Below are positions 8,694 to 17,525 of a DNA stretch of 33,114 nucleotides, piece after piece. The DNA lies in NCBI GenBank assembly GCA_934203355.1, contig CAKPZC010000022.1, forward strand, positions 1-33,114, read 5' to 3'. A model generated the notes under the pieces. The model saw only the letters and a list, made by a program, of their open reading frames with translations. It was not told the origin of the DNA and ran no database searches. The number at the start of each line of letters is the position of its first letter. Position 1 is the stretch's first letter. The translations under genes were made by a program, and so were the position numbers. The stretch is from an uncultured Prevotella sp. (GTDB lineage Bacteria; Bacteroidota; Bacteroidia; Bacteroidales; Bacteroidaceae).

Positions 8694-9075
8694 ATTTATC
8701 TCTTCTACGACACAATGCATCGGCATATATGTCTCTATGCTTTTCGATTGCTTCTTTCCTTCAGACACACAATTTACCGACACCCCTGTATGTGAGTTCT
8801 CCGTCTGATGACTCGTAACTTCGGGGGAGATGCAGGAGGTAGGTCCTGCACTGGAGGGGTTGTCACCGCCTCGTCGGGTGTCAACATTAGACAATGCAGA
8901 CATGTAATATATGTATCTTAGATTGTTTGAAAATAATCTAAAGGTCAGTCCCTTTACAAAAGTTTAATGCGCTGGCAGAATGGTTTAGCGTCCCTGTTGG
9001 TTGTATTATTATTAGTAAACTATATAGGTTTTCACTCGTCAAGCGATTATTGTAGGTTTGTAAACAAGAATGTCC
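8645..9075 (-). ncRNA. Candidate structured RNA or leader, family not identified
   Basis: A strong promoter (9080-9110) and a strong terminator (8658-8693) define a minus-strand transcript of roughly 430 nt with no convincing protein. Its middle is GC-rich and foldable. GACACCC near 8880 pairs with GGGTGTC near 8778. Inside is a perfect hairpin GCAGGA-CCTACC-TCCTGC (about 8830-8848), and upstream there is an AT stem TTAGATT/AATCTAA (about 8918-8941). I looked for tmRNA, RNase P and SRP RNA signatures and did not see them. 6S RNA or an unknown regulatory RNA remain possible, as does an attenuator leader for the DUF445 operon. Confidence 0.4.
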
Positions 9076-9079
9076 GCAG

Positions 9080-9110
9080 CAAAAGTACAGTTTTTTTTGA
9101 TAACCTGCAA
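9080..9110 (-). promoter_or_regulatory. Bacteroidota-type promoter, minus strand
   Basis: On the minus strand TTG (9110-9108), a 20-bp spacer and TACTTTTG (9087-9080) match the -33/-7 consensus. Transcription would start near 9075 and run toward the candidate RNA and the DUF445 operon. Confidence 0.65.
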
Positions 9111-9138
9111 CATTTCTACGAAAATTTGTTTTGCAAAA

Positions 9139-9219
9139 AAAATGTGACATATCTGACATAATCGCTGCAACTGGCTTAATACCAAGCCTTTAAAGACTGG
9201 CAGATACATGTCACATTTT
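9139..9219. repeat. Perfect 12-bp inverted repeat with 57-bp spacer
   Basis: AAAATGTGACAT at 9139-9150 is the exact reverse complement of ATGTCACATTTT at 9208-9219. The wide spacer argues against a simple terminator. It could mark the ends of a small degenerate element or a pair of protein-binding half-sites. Confidence 0.6.
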
Positions 9220-9234
9220 GAAAATGGAGGTGAA

Positions 9235-9276
9235 ATGTGCCATACTAAACTATATATGTGCCATACTAAAACAAAA
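9235..9276. repeat. 21-bp direct duplication
   Basis: ATGTGCCATACTAAAC begins at 9235 and again at 9256, a period of 21 bp. The motif shares TGTG and GTGCCA with the repeats near 20713-20778. Confidence 0.7.
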
Positions 9277-9369
9277 AAATAACAGTTGTGGACACATGTA
9301 GGCTGCTACTGTCAATAACAAAGGCTTCTTAAACTCATTTTTTTTGAAGTCAGGAAATGTGATTTTTCG

Positions 9370-9475
9370 GTTCTGGTATAATGCGTATTGAGTTCTGGTA
9401 ACATGTGTTTTAAGTTCTGGTAACACGTCTTTCAAGTTCTGGGAACATGTCTTTCAAATTCTGGAATCTTAGTAA
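9370..9475. repeat. 22-bp tandem repeat array, five copies
   Basis: Units beginning G/ATTCTGG occur at 9370, 9392, 9414, 9436 and 9458, exactly 22 bp apart. They share a following AACATGT-like core and a TTTCAA tail. Read on the minus strand, CTTGAAAGACGTGTTACCAG resembles the 33-bp units beside the ATPase gene at 17678-19006. The period is not a multiple of three, so this is not a coding repeat. It ends about 70 bp before the promoter of the 1164-aa gene. Confidence 0.85.
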
Positions 9476-9543
9476 AAATACTACCAAACAATATGCATAC
9501 GTTAAAAAAACGATAAGGAATGAAAAATAATTATAGAAACATT

Positions 9544-9574
9544 TTTGTCGTTTAAGATAAAAACAATATCTTTG
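9544..9574 (+). promoter_or_regulatory. Bacteroidota-type promoter for the 1164-aa gene
   Basis: TTTG (9544-9547), a 19-bp spacer and TATCTTTG (9567-9574) match the -33/-7 consensus well. Transcription would begin near 9580, leaving an untranslated leader of about 130 nt. Confidence 0.75.
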
Positions 9575-9645
9575 CAAACAACAAAGTAATAATTGCACCC
9601 TAAATAATTTCAAAAAGTAACATTTCTTTTGAAACAATTTTCATT

Positions 9646-9678
9646 ATGTAAGTAAAAGCAACACCCAATTACTTACAT
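9646..9678 (+). promoter_or_regulatory. 5-prime-UTR hairpin
   Basis: ATGTAAGTAA (9646-9655) and TTACTTACAT (9669-9678) form a perfect 10-bp stem with a 13-nt loop, 34 nt before the ATG at 9713. It may stabilise the leader mRNA or control access to the start codon. Confidence 0.55.
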
Positions 9679-9712
9679 TTTGATTTATTACTAACAATAA
9701 AACCATATTTAC

Positions 9713-12700
9713 ATGAAGAAGGCATTACTCTACAGCCTCATGGCTCTCGCTGCCACTTCGGCATCGGCAGGAAACAGCATCCCTAAGAATGGTAAGCTTG
9801 CCAAGATGACAGAACAGTATCTGAACAAGAAGCACAACGCACCAAGGCTCGTTAAACTTCATGGTTTCGACTCGCCTGCAGCAAGCATCGCAAAAGCTAC
9901 AGCCACATCGCCCACAAGCACAATGCAGGCAAAGGCTTTCGGTTTCCTCTACGACGAGGACGGCAACGTATGGTACTATACCCAGGACAACGCCTACCGT
10001 AGCACACAATACAACGCATATATCGACAAAGCCACCATCAACATCTACAACCAGAATCATGAGCTGGCAGGCACTCTCAACATCGACGTGCCAAAGGATA
10101 TGGACGTGAACCGAGTAGAACCCTACGGCACTGTGACTAAGAAATTCTTCGACCTCGACAACAAGACGCAGGAAGTGCTCGTGGAGTTGCACCAGGTTGG
10201 CAATGCCGAAAACAACTATCAGGGTGCATTCTATACAAGAGCCTATCATATCGAGGACGGTTCGATAGCTAAAGAGTTCGATGGAGCTGGTGTATTCCTA
10301 AACATACCCAAGAACTCATGGTCGAAATATCAGCGTCTTATCATCAGCAATAGCAAGTATGAGGCTGTCGAAGGACAGAAAAACGAAGACGGCTCTCCTT
10401 ATTATACCACCAACGACTATATCGACGTTTACAAACCTGCTGCATGGGGCAGCGATCCCGCTGTGGAACATCAGTTTGTCGTAGACGAGGAGTATACCTA
10501 CTACGGCAACGACGGAGCACCCGTGCAGGTGTATAATGTAGGCGGCACACCTTATTATATGGTGTCGCATTATGAAAAGAAGTGGCTACAGGGATATGAC
10601 GAGGTAAACTACGACCCCATCCCCACTCCCGACAACCATCTCGTTATCAAGACCTATGACGAGCGATACAACCGTGTCGACTCGATAGCTGTGCCCATCG
10701 AAAAATCTGAAGATACCAACTTCCCAATGGCACTCATCGGCAACTTTGGCTCGAAGACACTGAGTGCCGACTACTTCAAGAAAGACGGCAAACTCGCCTA
10801 CGTTGTGACCTTCTACGACTACATCACCGCTCACGACGCATTCCGCTACAAATTTGTTGCCTACGACCACGAAGGCAATAAGATTAGCGACATCTGCGAC
10901 GGAGTATACGACGCATGGTTCGACCTTAACGAGATTAAGGGAGCCGAGGACCAGATGGCGTTCATGCAGTATGCCAGCGACGAGGAGTCTCAGCAACTGC
11001 GCATCGTCAACCTGCCCTCGTGCCAGGAAGCTACCATCATGCCTGCCGAAATCGACGGCAACCTCATCAGCACCGTGATGAACCGCTATGGAAGCAAGGA
11101 CAACTACAAATATCTGATGAAGCTCAACAAGGGCATCGACGACGGCAAGGGCAACGTGATTGCTCGTGTGGCATGGATTAACCCAGACCTCACCGTCGAC
11201 CACTACACATCGTTCAACCTCGGACCTCAGGCTGAGAACTTCGGCATGACTCTGAGCAATAGCTATCTCGACCCATACTTGTTCGACACTAACGACAAAC
11301 TTGAATTCTGCTACCAGACCAAGCAGAGAGACGAGTCGACAGGAGCTATCAACAACGTGTTTGTCATCGCCGACGAGGACGGCAACACAATACGCGAATT
11401 CGCTGACAACGAGAATGGTTCGGTAGTGTCGGCAGGATGCTACGCCGCAACTGACACAAAGAAGGAATTCTATGTGCAGTATAGCGACACCGAGAAAGGC
11501 ATCTTCAACCTGGAGTTCTATCAGTTGCCTTTCGTGAAGTTTGCCAACGGTGGCGACGGCACTAAGGAGAATCCATACCTTGTTGCCACAGCCGGCGACC
11601 TTATCTCTATAAAGGACGCACCCGACGCCAACTACAAGATGGTGAGCGACATCAATCTCGACAACTTCAACATCACCAACGCTTCATGGGAGCCTATCTC
11701 TGCATTTAGTGGCAAATTCGACGGCGACAACCACTCTATCGCCAACCTCTACATCAACCACCAGGCTTCGAGCGTGGGTCTGTTTGGCGACCTCGCTGCT
11801 AAGGCACACATCAGCAACCTCGTGATTGCAAATCCCGAGATTCAGCTGACCGACAACAACAGCAACGTAGGCATCCTGGCTGGAACCGCTGTGAACGACT
11901 CAATACAGAACGTACACGTATTTGGCGCCAACATCAGTGGCGAAGGCATGGGCATGATTGGTGGCATCGTAGGTCAGGGCGCACTTGAGACTTCGCTCTC
12001 ATCAGTGTCTATGAACAACGCCTCTATCATGGCTCCTCAGGCAAGCAGCGTGGGAAGCATCGCTGGCGACATCAGAACATCGACCGTGATTTCGGCAGCT
12101 GCAGCCAACAACGTGAAGATTGAAGCTCAGCAGACTGTGGGCGGCATCGTGGGCGCAGCAATGATGTCGACTGTGGAAAATGCCAACGTCACCGCAGCCA
12201 ACATCACCGCCGACAACACCGTGGGCGGCATCATGGGTAACAACAACTCATCGAAGGTGGACAAGAACATCTTCGACGGCACCATCACCGTAAAGCAGGC
12301 TAACTGGGACGGACTCGCAGCAGCTGGTATCATCGGCTCGCTCGACCCCGACTGGAGCGGTAGCACCAACGTTATCGTCAGCAACAACATCGCTAAGGGT
12401 AAGGTTTGCCTCGCCGAGGGAACCGAGAGCGACGAGACTATCCACCGCATCGTGGGACGCACTATCGCCAACGAGGTCGACTGCGACATGAAGGAAATGC
12501 GACTCGCCAACAACTACGCTGTCAACGGAATGACCGTGAACGGCGCTGAGGTGGCATCCGACGACGCCGCAACTGTTGAAGGCAAGACTGCTACCGAGGC
12601 TGAACTCGACAAGACTGCACTCGAGGCAATGGGCTATGCTTATGGCAACAACAACGACGCTCCTTGGAAGGAGGGTGCCAAGGCTATGCCGGTGCTCTAC

Positions 12701-13207
12701 TTCGAGAACACTCTCATGGCTCTCACACTGTCTGATAGCCACCTGACACTTAAAGCCGACGACGAATACGAGCTTACAGCCAACGCCTTCGGAGCAAGTG
12801 CTATGGACGCTGAAGTAGCATCTACCGACGAGGAGGTTGTGGAAATCGTTTCTACCGACAACGACGACGAAAGCGTGAAGATCACACTGAAGGCCAAGAA
12901 GGAAGGCAACGCCACTATCAACGTGACTCTCGACAACATCACAGTGGCTTGCGAGGTGACTGTAGCTGCCACAACAGCTATCAACACCGCCAACGCCGAC
13001 AACAACGTCATGGCTATCGTGCCAGGCAACGGTATGGTTAAGGCCGAGGGAGCTGTAGCAATCGCTGCATTCTCTATCGACGGACGCAACGTGGCAAATG
13101 CCAACGGCGAGACTATCGCTACAAGCCAACTCGGCAAGGGCGTGTTCGTGGTTGTAGCCACATATAAGGACGGCAAGAAGGCCACTGCTAAGGTTATCGT
13201 GAAATAA
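9713..13207 (+). CDS. Large secreted protein with GLUG-like repeats and sorting-type C-terminus
   Basis: The 1164-residue protein starts with a signal peptide (MKKALLYSLMALAATSASA). Residues 20-610 form a long Asp/Asn/Tyr-rich region of unknown fold. Around 612-1000 it shows GLUG-type beta-helix repeats (FSGKFDGDNHSIANLYI, then SVGLFGDL and repeated VGGI(V/M)G turns). An Ig-like Big-2-type domain follows (about 1004-1090). The last about 65 residues (FSIDGRNVANAN ... GKGVFVVVATYKDGKKATAKVIVK) match a type IX secretion C-terminal domain, so it is probably carried across the outer membrane and attached or released. No catalytic motif is seen. It has its own promoter and lies 23 bp ahead of the M6 protease gene, probably co-transcribed. 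It could be an adhesin. Confidence 0.8.
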   Translation: MKKALLYSLMALAATSASAGNSIPKNGKLAKMTEQYLNKKHNAPRLVKLHGFDSPAASIAKATATSPTSTMQAKAFGFLYDEDGNVWYYTQDNAYRSTQYNAYIDKATINIYNQNHELAGTLNIDVPKDMDVNRVEPYGTVTKKFFDLDNKTQEVLVELHQVGNAENNYQGAFYTRAYHIEDGSIAKEFDGAGVFLNIPKNSWSKYQRLIISNSKYEAVEGQKNEDGSPYYTTNDYIDVYKPAAWGSDPAVEHQFVVDEEYTYYGNDGAPVQVYNVGGTPYYMVSHYEKKWLQGYDEVNYDPIPTPDNHLVIKTYDERYNRVDSIAVPIEKSEDTNFPMALIGNFGSKTLSADYFKKDGKLAYVVTFYDYITAHDAFRYKFVAYDHEGNKISDICDGVYDAWFDLNEIKGAEDQMAFMQYASDEESQQLRIVNLPSCQEATIMPAEIDGNLISTVMNRYGSKDNYKYLMKLNKGIDDGKGNVIARVAWINPDLTVDHYTSFNLGPQAENFGMTLSNSYLDPYLFDTNDKLEFCYQTKQRDESTGAINNVFVIADEDGNTIREFADNENGSVVSAGCYAATDTKKEFYVQYSDTEKGIFNLEFYQLPFVKFANGGDGTKENPYLVATAGDLISIKDAPDANYKMVSDINLDNFNITNASWEPISAFSGKFDGDNHSIANLYINHQASSVGLFGDLAAKAHISNLVIANPEIQLTDNNSNVGILAGTAVNDSIQNVHVFGANISGEGMGMIGGIVGQGALETSLSSVSMNNASIMAPQASSVGSIAGDIRTSTVISAAAANNVKIEAQQTVGGIVGAAMMSTVENANVTAANITADNTVGGIMGNNNSSKVDKNIFDGTITVKQANWDGLAAAGIIGSLDPDWSGSTNVIVSNNIAKGKVCLAEGTESDETIHRIVGRTIANEVDCDMKEMRLANNYAVNGMTVNGAEVASDDAATVEGKTATEAELDKTALEAMGYAYGNNNDAPWKEGAKAMPVLYFENTLMALTLSDSHLTLKADDEYELTANAFGASAMDAEVASTDEEVVEIVSTDNDDESVKITLKAKKEGNATINVTLDNITVACEVTVAATTAINTANADNNVMAIVPGNGMVKAEGAVAIAAFSIDGRNVANANGETIATSQLGKGVFVVVATYKDGKKATAKVIVK

Positions 13208-13230
13208 TAACCCTCTAAAAATCCAGAAAA

Positions 13231-15966
13231 TTGAACTTACGTAATTTTATTGCCACAGCCACGCTGCTCCTCTGCTCGACAGGGGGCGCGCTGGCTGTGC
13301 CTGCTTATACAGGCATCATAAAGGTGAAGCAAGCCGACGGCACCGAACTGTCGATAAGAATCCACGGCGACGAGCGTGCCAACTTCATCACCACAGACGA
13401 CGGGTATCCCATTCTGCTCAACCAGACTACGGGCAACTATGAGTATGCTAAACTTGCCAACGGCTCGCTGCGTGCCAGTGGCATTGTGGCTACAAACGCC
13501 ACTATGCGCACGAAGTTTGCCAAGGAGTTTCTCGAAGGGTGCAACAAGACAGCAACTATCGACGCTGCCCTAACCCACAGAAAAGCCGCAAGTGCTCTGG
13601 CAACTACTGCCGCACCAAGAAAAGCTAATGCCAAGCCAATGAAGACGCTTGTCAACAACTTCCCACACATGGGCGAACAACACTCCATAGTAATACTCAT
13701 GGAGTTCAACGACAAGCAATTCAGCACTATGGACAACCCCCAACAATACTACACCGACGCCATGAACAAGGAGGGTTTCACAGCCGAGAATGGTGCCAAT
13801 GGCAGTGCGCGCGACTTCTTCATAGCCAGCAGCAACGGCATGTTCAGCCCAACGTTCGACGTATATGGTCCGGTGAAGATTGACTACGCACAACACGACG
13901 CGGGTCAGGGCACCTACCACACACCCATCAACATGGGCACATTTGTGCAGGCTGCTATCGAGGGACTCGACGACGTGGTTGACTTCTCGCAGTACGACCA
14001 CGACGGCGACGGATATGTCGACAACGTATACATCTACTATGCTGGCAACGGCTCAGCCGACTCAAAGGATGCCAACACCATATGGCCACACGCCTTCGAC
14101 ATGAGAAGCTGGTGTATCGACCTGAAGACCAACGACGGTGTGAAAATAGGAAGCTACACATGTAGCAACGAGGTGGACGGCACACGAAGTGGCAACCTAA
14201 CCACGGGTATTGGCACCTTTGTGCACGAGTTTGGTCACTGTCTCGGTTTTGCCGACCACTACGACACCAACAACGCCGCAGCCAACTATACTCCTGGCGA
14301 CTGGGACACCATGGCGAGTGGATCATACAACAACAACTCCAACACTCCGCCGCTCTACTCCGCGTACGAAAGATATGAAATGGGATGGATAACACCCGAG
14401 GACATCACCCACCGCACCGACGCCATAAACTCACTGCCTAATCTTGGCGACTCCAACAAGGCCTACAAGATTAGCGTGCCAGGCAAGGACAACGAGTATT
14501 TCCTGCTCGAAAACCGACAGCTTAAGGGATGGGACGCTTATCTGCCAGGCGAGGGCATGCTCGTATGGCATATCGACGACAACCGGAAGGTGTGGCAGAA
14601 AAACGAGGTGAACAATACTCCGACACACCAACACGTGGACATCGTGGAGGCCAACGGCAAACCATCGGGACACCAATACTTCCAAAACGGTGTGCCGTTC
14701 CCAGGAGCCAACAATGTGACGCAACATCAGTTTAAGTCGTGGGAAGACAAAGACCTGCTCACCATCGACAACATCACGATGGCCGACGGCATAGTGTCGT
14801 TTATCGTGGCAGGAGCCGATGCCGGCATCACTAAACCATCTATGACCATCAACGACATCAGCTACAATGGTTTCAACATTGCTTGGGACAAGGTGGAGAA
14901 TGCCGACCGATATATCCTCGACATTAAGAAGATAGAGAAAGACAATTCAACAACAGAGGTCGACGGCTACACCGACTTGGAGATAAGCAGTCTGTCGCAC
15001 ACAGTCACCGGACTCGACGAAAGTGCCACATATAAGGTTAGCCTCAGCAGTTGCGCTGGCTCGTTCTACTCCGAAGCCGACACCAAGACTGTGGAGACTC
15101 CTGCCATGCCGTTCGCAGCCAAGCAAGTGGCAAACGTGAGAATTACCGACGCCACAAGCTCATCGCTCAGTGCCACATGGGACGAACTCGACGGAGCACA
15201 GGGCTACTTGGTGACTCTGGCAAGCCGCGCCTACGACGGCGACGAGCAGACTACCGCCTACGACTTTGCCGACCGCAAGGAAGGCATGCCCGCAGGATGG
15301 CAGACCAACAGCAGTAGCTTCATCAGTAGCGAAGGCTACTATGGCGAGGCAGCTCCGGCTTTGAGACTGTCGGCAGACGGCAACTATCTAATAGCCAACA
15401 ACGGCGACGCTATTACAAAGAAGCTGAGTTTCTGGTACTACGTGGGCAAACCCGCCGAAGGCTCGACAATCAACGTGCAGACCATGCGCGACGGCGAATG
15501 GACAACCGAGAAGACCATCGACGCCTCGACACAAAAGAAGGAGGTGGCATCGATAGAGTTTGAACCAACAACAGCCGTAAAGATTCAATTCAAGCGCACC
15601 AATGCGTCGAACATGGTCATCGACGATGTAAGCCTTAGCGGCAACGGCATCAAGAACCACCCACTCGAACGCTACAACATGAAGAGTGTGGACAACGTAG
15701 CTACCTACACATTCGACCAGCTTGAAGCCTCGACCGATTACAGCCTCACGGTCTATGCCATCTGCAACGGCGAGAAGACGCATCCTTCTGCCGAAATAGT
15801 GGCTACCACCACCGACAACACTGCCGACTCCATCACAGCCATCGACAACAACACCACAGCCGACCATAAGATTTACGACCTCTCGGGCCGACAAATCAAC
15901 GGCACTCCATCGCATGGCATATATATAAAGAATGTGAACGGCAAGAGAATAAAGGTGGCAAAATAG
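13231..15966 (+). CDS. Secreted M6-family metalloprotease with FN3 domains
   Basis: This 911-residue protein has a signal peptide, then a propeptide-like region beginning near residue 24. The immune-inhibitor-A-type motif HEFGHCLGFAD (HExxHxxGxxD) starts at about His332, with zinc ligands His332 and His336 and catalytic Glu333. Fibronectin-III-like domains occur near 530-625 and 628-670, then a jelly-roll-like segment (about 675-810) and another FN3-like strand set. The C-terminus (IYDLSGRQIN ... GIYIKNVNGKRIKVAK) is a type IX sorting domain. The only possible start in frame is TTG at 13231, because a TAA lies at 13216 and no ATG precedes the signal peptide. It probably degrades host or dietary protein outside the cell, as inferred from the family. 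Confidence 0.9.
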   Translation: MNLRNFIATATLLLCSTGGALAVPAYTGIIKVKQADGTELSIRIHGDERANFITTDDGYPILLNQTTGNYEYAKLANGSLRASGIVATNATMRTKFAKEFLEGCNKTATIDAALTHRKAASALATTAAPRKANAKPMKTLVNNFPHMGEQHSIVILMEFNDKQFSTMDNPQQYYTDAMNKEGFTAENGANGSARDFFIASSNGMFSPTFDVYGPVKIDYAQHDAGQGTYHTPINMGTFVQAAIEGLDDVVDFSQYDHDGDGYVDNVYIYYAGNGSADSKDANTIWPHAFDMRSWCIDLKTNDGVKIGSYTCSNEVDGTRSGNLTTGIGTFVHEFGHCLGFADHYDTNNAAANYTPGDWDTMASGSYNNNSNTPPLYSAYERYEMGWITPEDITHRTDAINSLPNLGDSNKAYKISVPGKDNEYFLLENRQLKGWDAYLPGEGMLVWHIDDNRKVWQKNEVNNTPTHQHVDIVEANGKPSGHQYFQNGVPFPGANNVTQHQFKSWEDKDLLTIDNITMADGIVSFIVAGADAGITKPSMTINDISYNGFNIAWDKVENADRYILDIKKIEKDNSTTEVDGYTDLEISSLSHTVTGLDESATYKVSLSSCAGSFYSEADTKTVETPAMPFAAKQVANVRITDATSSSLSATWDELDGAQGYLVTLASRAYDGDEQTTAYDFADRKEGMPAGWQTNSSSFISSEGYYGEAAPALRLSADGNYLIANNGDAITKKLSFWYYVGKPAEGSTINVQTMRDGEWTTEKTIDASTQKKEVASIEFEPTTAVKIQFKRTNASNMVIDDVSLSGNGIKNHPLERYNMKSVDNVATYTFDQLEASTDYSLTVYAICNGEKTHPSAEIVATTTDNTADSITAIDNNTTADHKIYDLSGRQINGTPSHGIYIKNVNGKRIKVAK

Positions 15967-15997
15967 CTTTTATTGAATATATCGTGCATAATAATAA

Positions 15998-16050
15998 AAA
16001 GGAAGGAAGATAAAGTTAAATAAAATATTTTAAAATATTTTCCTTCCTTT
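15998..16050 (+). terminator. Terminator after the M6 protease gene
   Basis: AAAGGAAGGAA (15998-16008) and TTCCTTCCTTT (16040-16050) are perfect 11-bp arms around an A/T-rich loop of 31 nt that itself contains AAAATATTTT palindromes. The position, 32 bp after the stop, suits termination, although the long loop is unusual. Confidence 0.55.
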
Positions 16051-16067
16051 ATCACAATAAAAAATGC

Positions 16068-16075
16068 TACATTTG
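16068..16075 (+). promoter_or_regulatory. -7 promoter element for the 446-aa gene
   Basis: TACATTTG matches TAnnTTTG and lies about 50 bp before the ATG at 16125. No good TTTG is found at the -33 position, so the call rests on the -7 box. Confidence 0.5.
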
Positions 16076-16124
16076 CATGTAAGTTTATAAAACCAGAAAA
16101 ATACTTCAATAAAAAAATAACAAT

Positions 16125-17465
16125 ATGAAGAAAACACTACTCTCTATGGTTGCCATGATGGCAACATGTGGCGCTGCTATGGCGCAAAACGGTATTACAG
16201 AAATCACGAGCCCCGAGGGCTATGCATTTATGGTGACTGCAATGTCGCCCAACGGCAAATATATTGCCGGCTCAAACGCTGATACAGGCAGCGGATTCAT
16301 GTACGACCGCGAGACCAAGAAGCTTGTGGAGTTTGACGTTGCCGACCTCAACACCGACGTAGATATCGACCTTCAGATTAAGTCAGTCGCCAACAACGGC
16401 TTGGCAGTAGGATGGAACGGTCCTGCCTCTACCTTCGATTTCGCAACAGGCAAGTGCACAGCCTATGGAGCCACCGACCAATACCTGTTCCTGGGCATTA
16501 GCCCTTCGGGCAACTACATCGTGGGTGCACGCTACGACGGCACCGACGAGGAGGGTACTCCCTGCATCTTCAACGATGGTAAACCAGTAGACCTGCCTCA
16601 GCCATCCGACAAGTTCCTCGGCTACACATCGGCTGGAGCATCTGCTCTCTCGGTTAGCGACGACGCTATGATTTCGGGCTATTTCGTAGACGATATGGCT
16701 ACACGTCCAGCTACCGTTTGGTCGCTCAACAAGGACGGCAAGACATTCTCGACCTATCCAATATCACGCCGCTTCTTCGCTCCGTCAAGCGAGTCGACCA
16801 TGCCCTACGCCACATTCACATGCGACCAGACAACAATGAGCCCTAACGGCAAGTGGCTCATCATTAACTTCGAGAAATACGTTGGCGATTATGAGTCGGT
16901 GATGGGCGTAGCACGCTACAACCTTGAGAACGACTCTGTAGAGTTCTTCGTTCCAAACGAGGAAGAAGACGAGCGTTTTGCTGAAGTAGGATGCGAGGCT
17001 TACGGTTCGGCTGTGGCTAACGACGGCACCATCATTGGTTTCTATGGTGGCGCATATGGTCCGCGTGTAGGCTTCATGTGGAAGAAGGGCGACAGCACCA
17101 TCCAGACCCTCTCAACCGCTTTCCCTGGTGCAACAAGACTTGCTGCCTATGACGAGGGCAACTTCAACACTCCATCGAGCATCTCTGAGGACGGTCGCTA
17201 CATCACTGGCTTTGCTTTTGCAGCACCTGCCGATGCCGACGAGGACGATCCAGATGCAGGCAACTACGTTTCATGGATTCTCGACACTCAGGATCCTAAC
17301 GCCACAACTCCTACTTCTGTAGAGTCGGTTGCTAAGGACAACAACAAGTTGGCTAAGGTGAAGGCTCGCTATGCTGTCGATGGCACACGCCGCGACACAA
17401 AGTTCAAGGGCATCAACATCCTGCGCATGACCAACGGAAAGACTGTAAAGAGAATTGAGAAGTAA
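16125..17465 (+). CDS. Exported beta-propeller-like protein with sorting-type tail
   Basis: The 446-residue protein has a signal peptide ending in AMAQ. Repeated short blocks of the form (M/I)SPNGKYI(A/V)G, SVSDDAMISGYF, VANDGTIIGFYGG and SEDGRYITGFAF recur every 45-70 residues, as in HAF-type extracellular repeats of a beta-propeller. The C-terminal about 35 residues (ARYAVDGTRRD ... KGINILRMTNGKTVKRIEK) resemble a type IX sorting domain. The function is unknown; no enzyme motif is visible. The gene has its own -7 element and a strong terminator, so it is a single-gene unit. Composition and codon use match the two upstream exported proteins. Confidence 0.8.
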   Translation: MKKTLLSMVAMMATCGAAMAQNGITEITSPEGYAFMVTAMSPNGKYIAGSNADTGSGFMYDRETKKLVEFDVADLNTDVDIDLQIKSVANNGLAVGWNGPASTFDFATGKCTAYGATDQYLFLGISPSGNYIVGARYDGTDEEGTPCIFNDGKPVDLPQPSDKFLGYTSAGASALSVSDDAMISGYFVDDMATRPATVWSLNKDGKTFSTYPISRRFFAPSSESTMPYATFTCDQTTMSPNGKWLIINFEKYVGDYESVMGVARYNLENDSVEFFVPNEEEDERFAEVGCEAYGSAVANDGTIIGFYGGAYGPRVGFMWKKGDSTIQTLSTAFPGATRLAAYDEGNFNTPSSISEDGRYITGFAFAAPADADEDDPDAGNYVSWILDTQDPNATTPTSVESVAKDNNKLAKVKARYAVDGTRRDTKFKGINILRMTNGKTVKRIEK

Positions 17466-17486
17466 TATAACTGTCTATTTTATACT

Positions 17487-17517
17487 AAGCCCAAGGCACC
17501 ACGCCTTGGGCTTTTTT
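17487..17517 (+). terminator. Strong rho-independent terminator
   Basis: AAGCCCAAGGC (17487-17497) and GCCTTGGGCTT (17503-17513) form a perfect 11-bp stem with a 5-nt loop, followed by a T run. It ends the 446-aa gene and could also stop leftward transcripts. Confidence 0.9.
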
Positions 17518-17525
17518 GTTGGAAA

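Larger units (their letters stand above)
8574..9712. other. 1.1-kb gene-free region with RNA, promoters and repeats
   Basis: I see no convincing protein gene here; the open frames are short and lack family features. From left to right it holds a minus-strand terminator, a candidate structured RNA, its minus-strand promoter, a long 12-bp inverted repeat, a 21-bp duplication, a 22-bp tandem array, a plus-strand promoter and a 5-prime-UTR hairpin for the 1164-aa gene. Each is listed separately. Confidence 0.7.

Noticed and set aside
8622..8903. 93-codon minus-strand open frame
   Set aside because: It lies within the structured RNA candidate, includes the terminator stem, and has no protein-like features.
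8645..9075. tmRNA, RNase P RNA, SRP RNA or cobalamin riboswitch
   Set aside because: I could not find the expected conserved blocks (tag-coding stretch and tRNA-like end, GAGGAAAGUC core, SRP tetraloop region, B12 box), so no family name was given.
9250..9637. Short minus-strand frames across the 22-bp array
   Set aside because: The period of 22 is not a multiple of three, so the peptide similarity between the frames reflects the DNA repeat and not coding selection.
10586..11203. Long minus-strand open frame (205 codons)
   Set aside because: It is the complement of the 1164-aa gene; its Val/His-rich translation is the shadow of that gene's GAC/AAC-rich codons, as are the frames at 12248-13129, 12697-13185 and 15388-15915.
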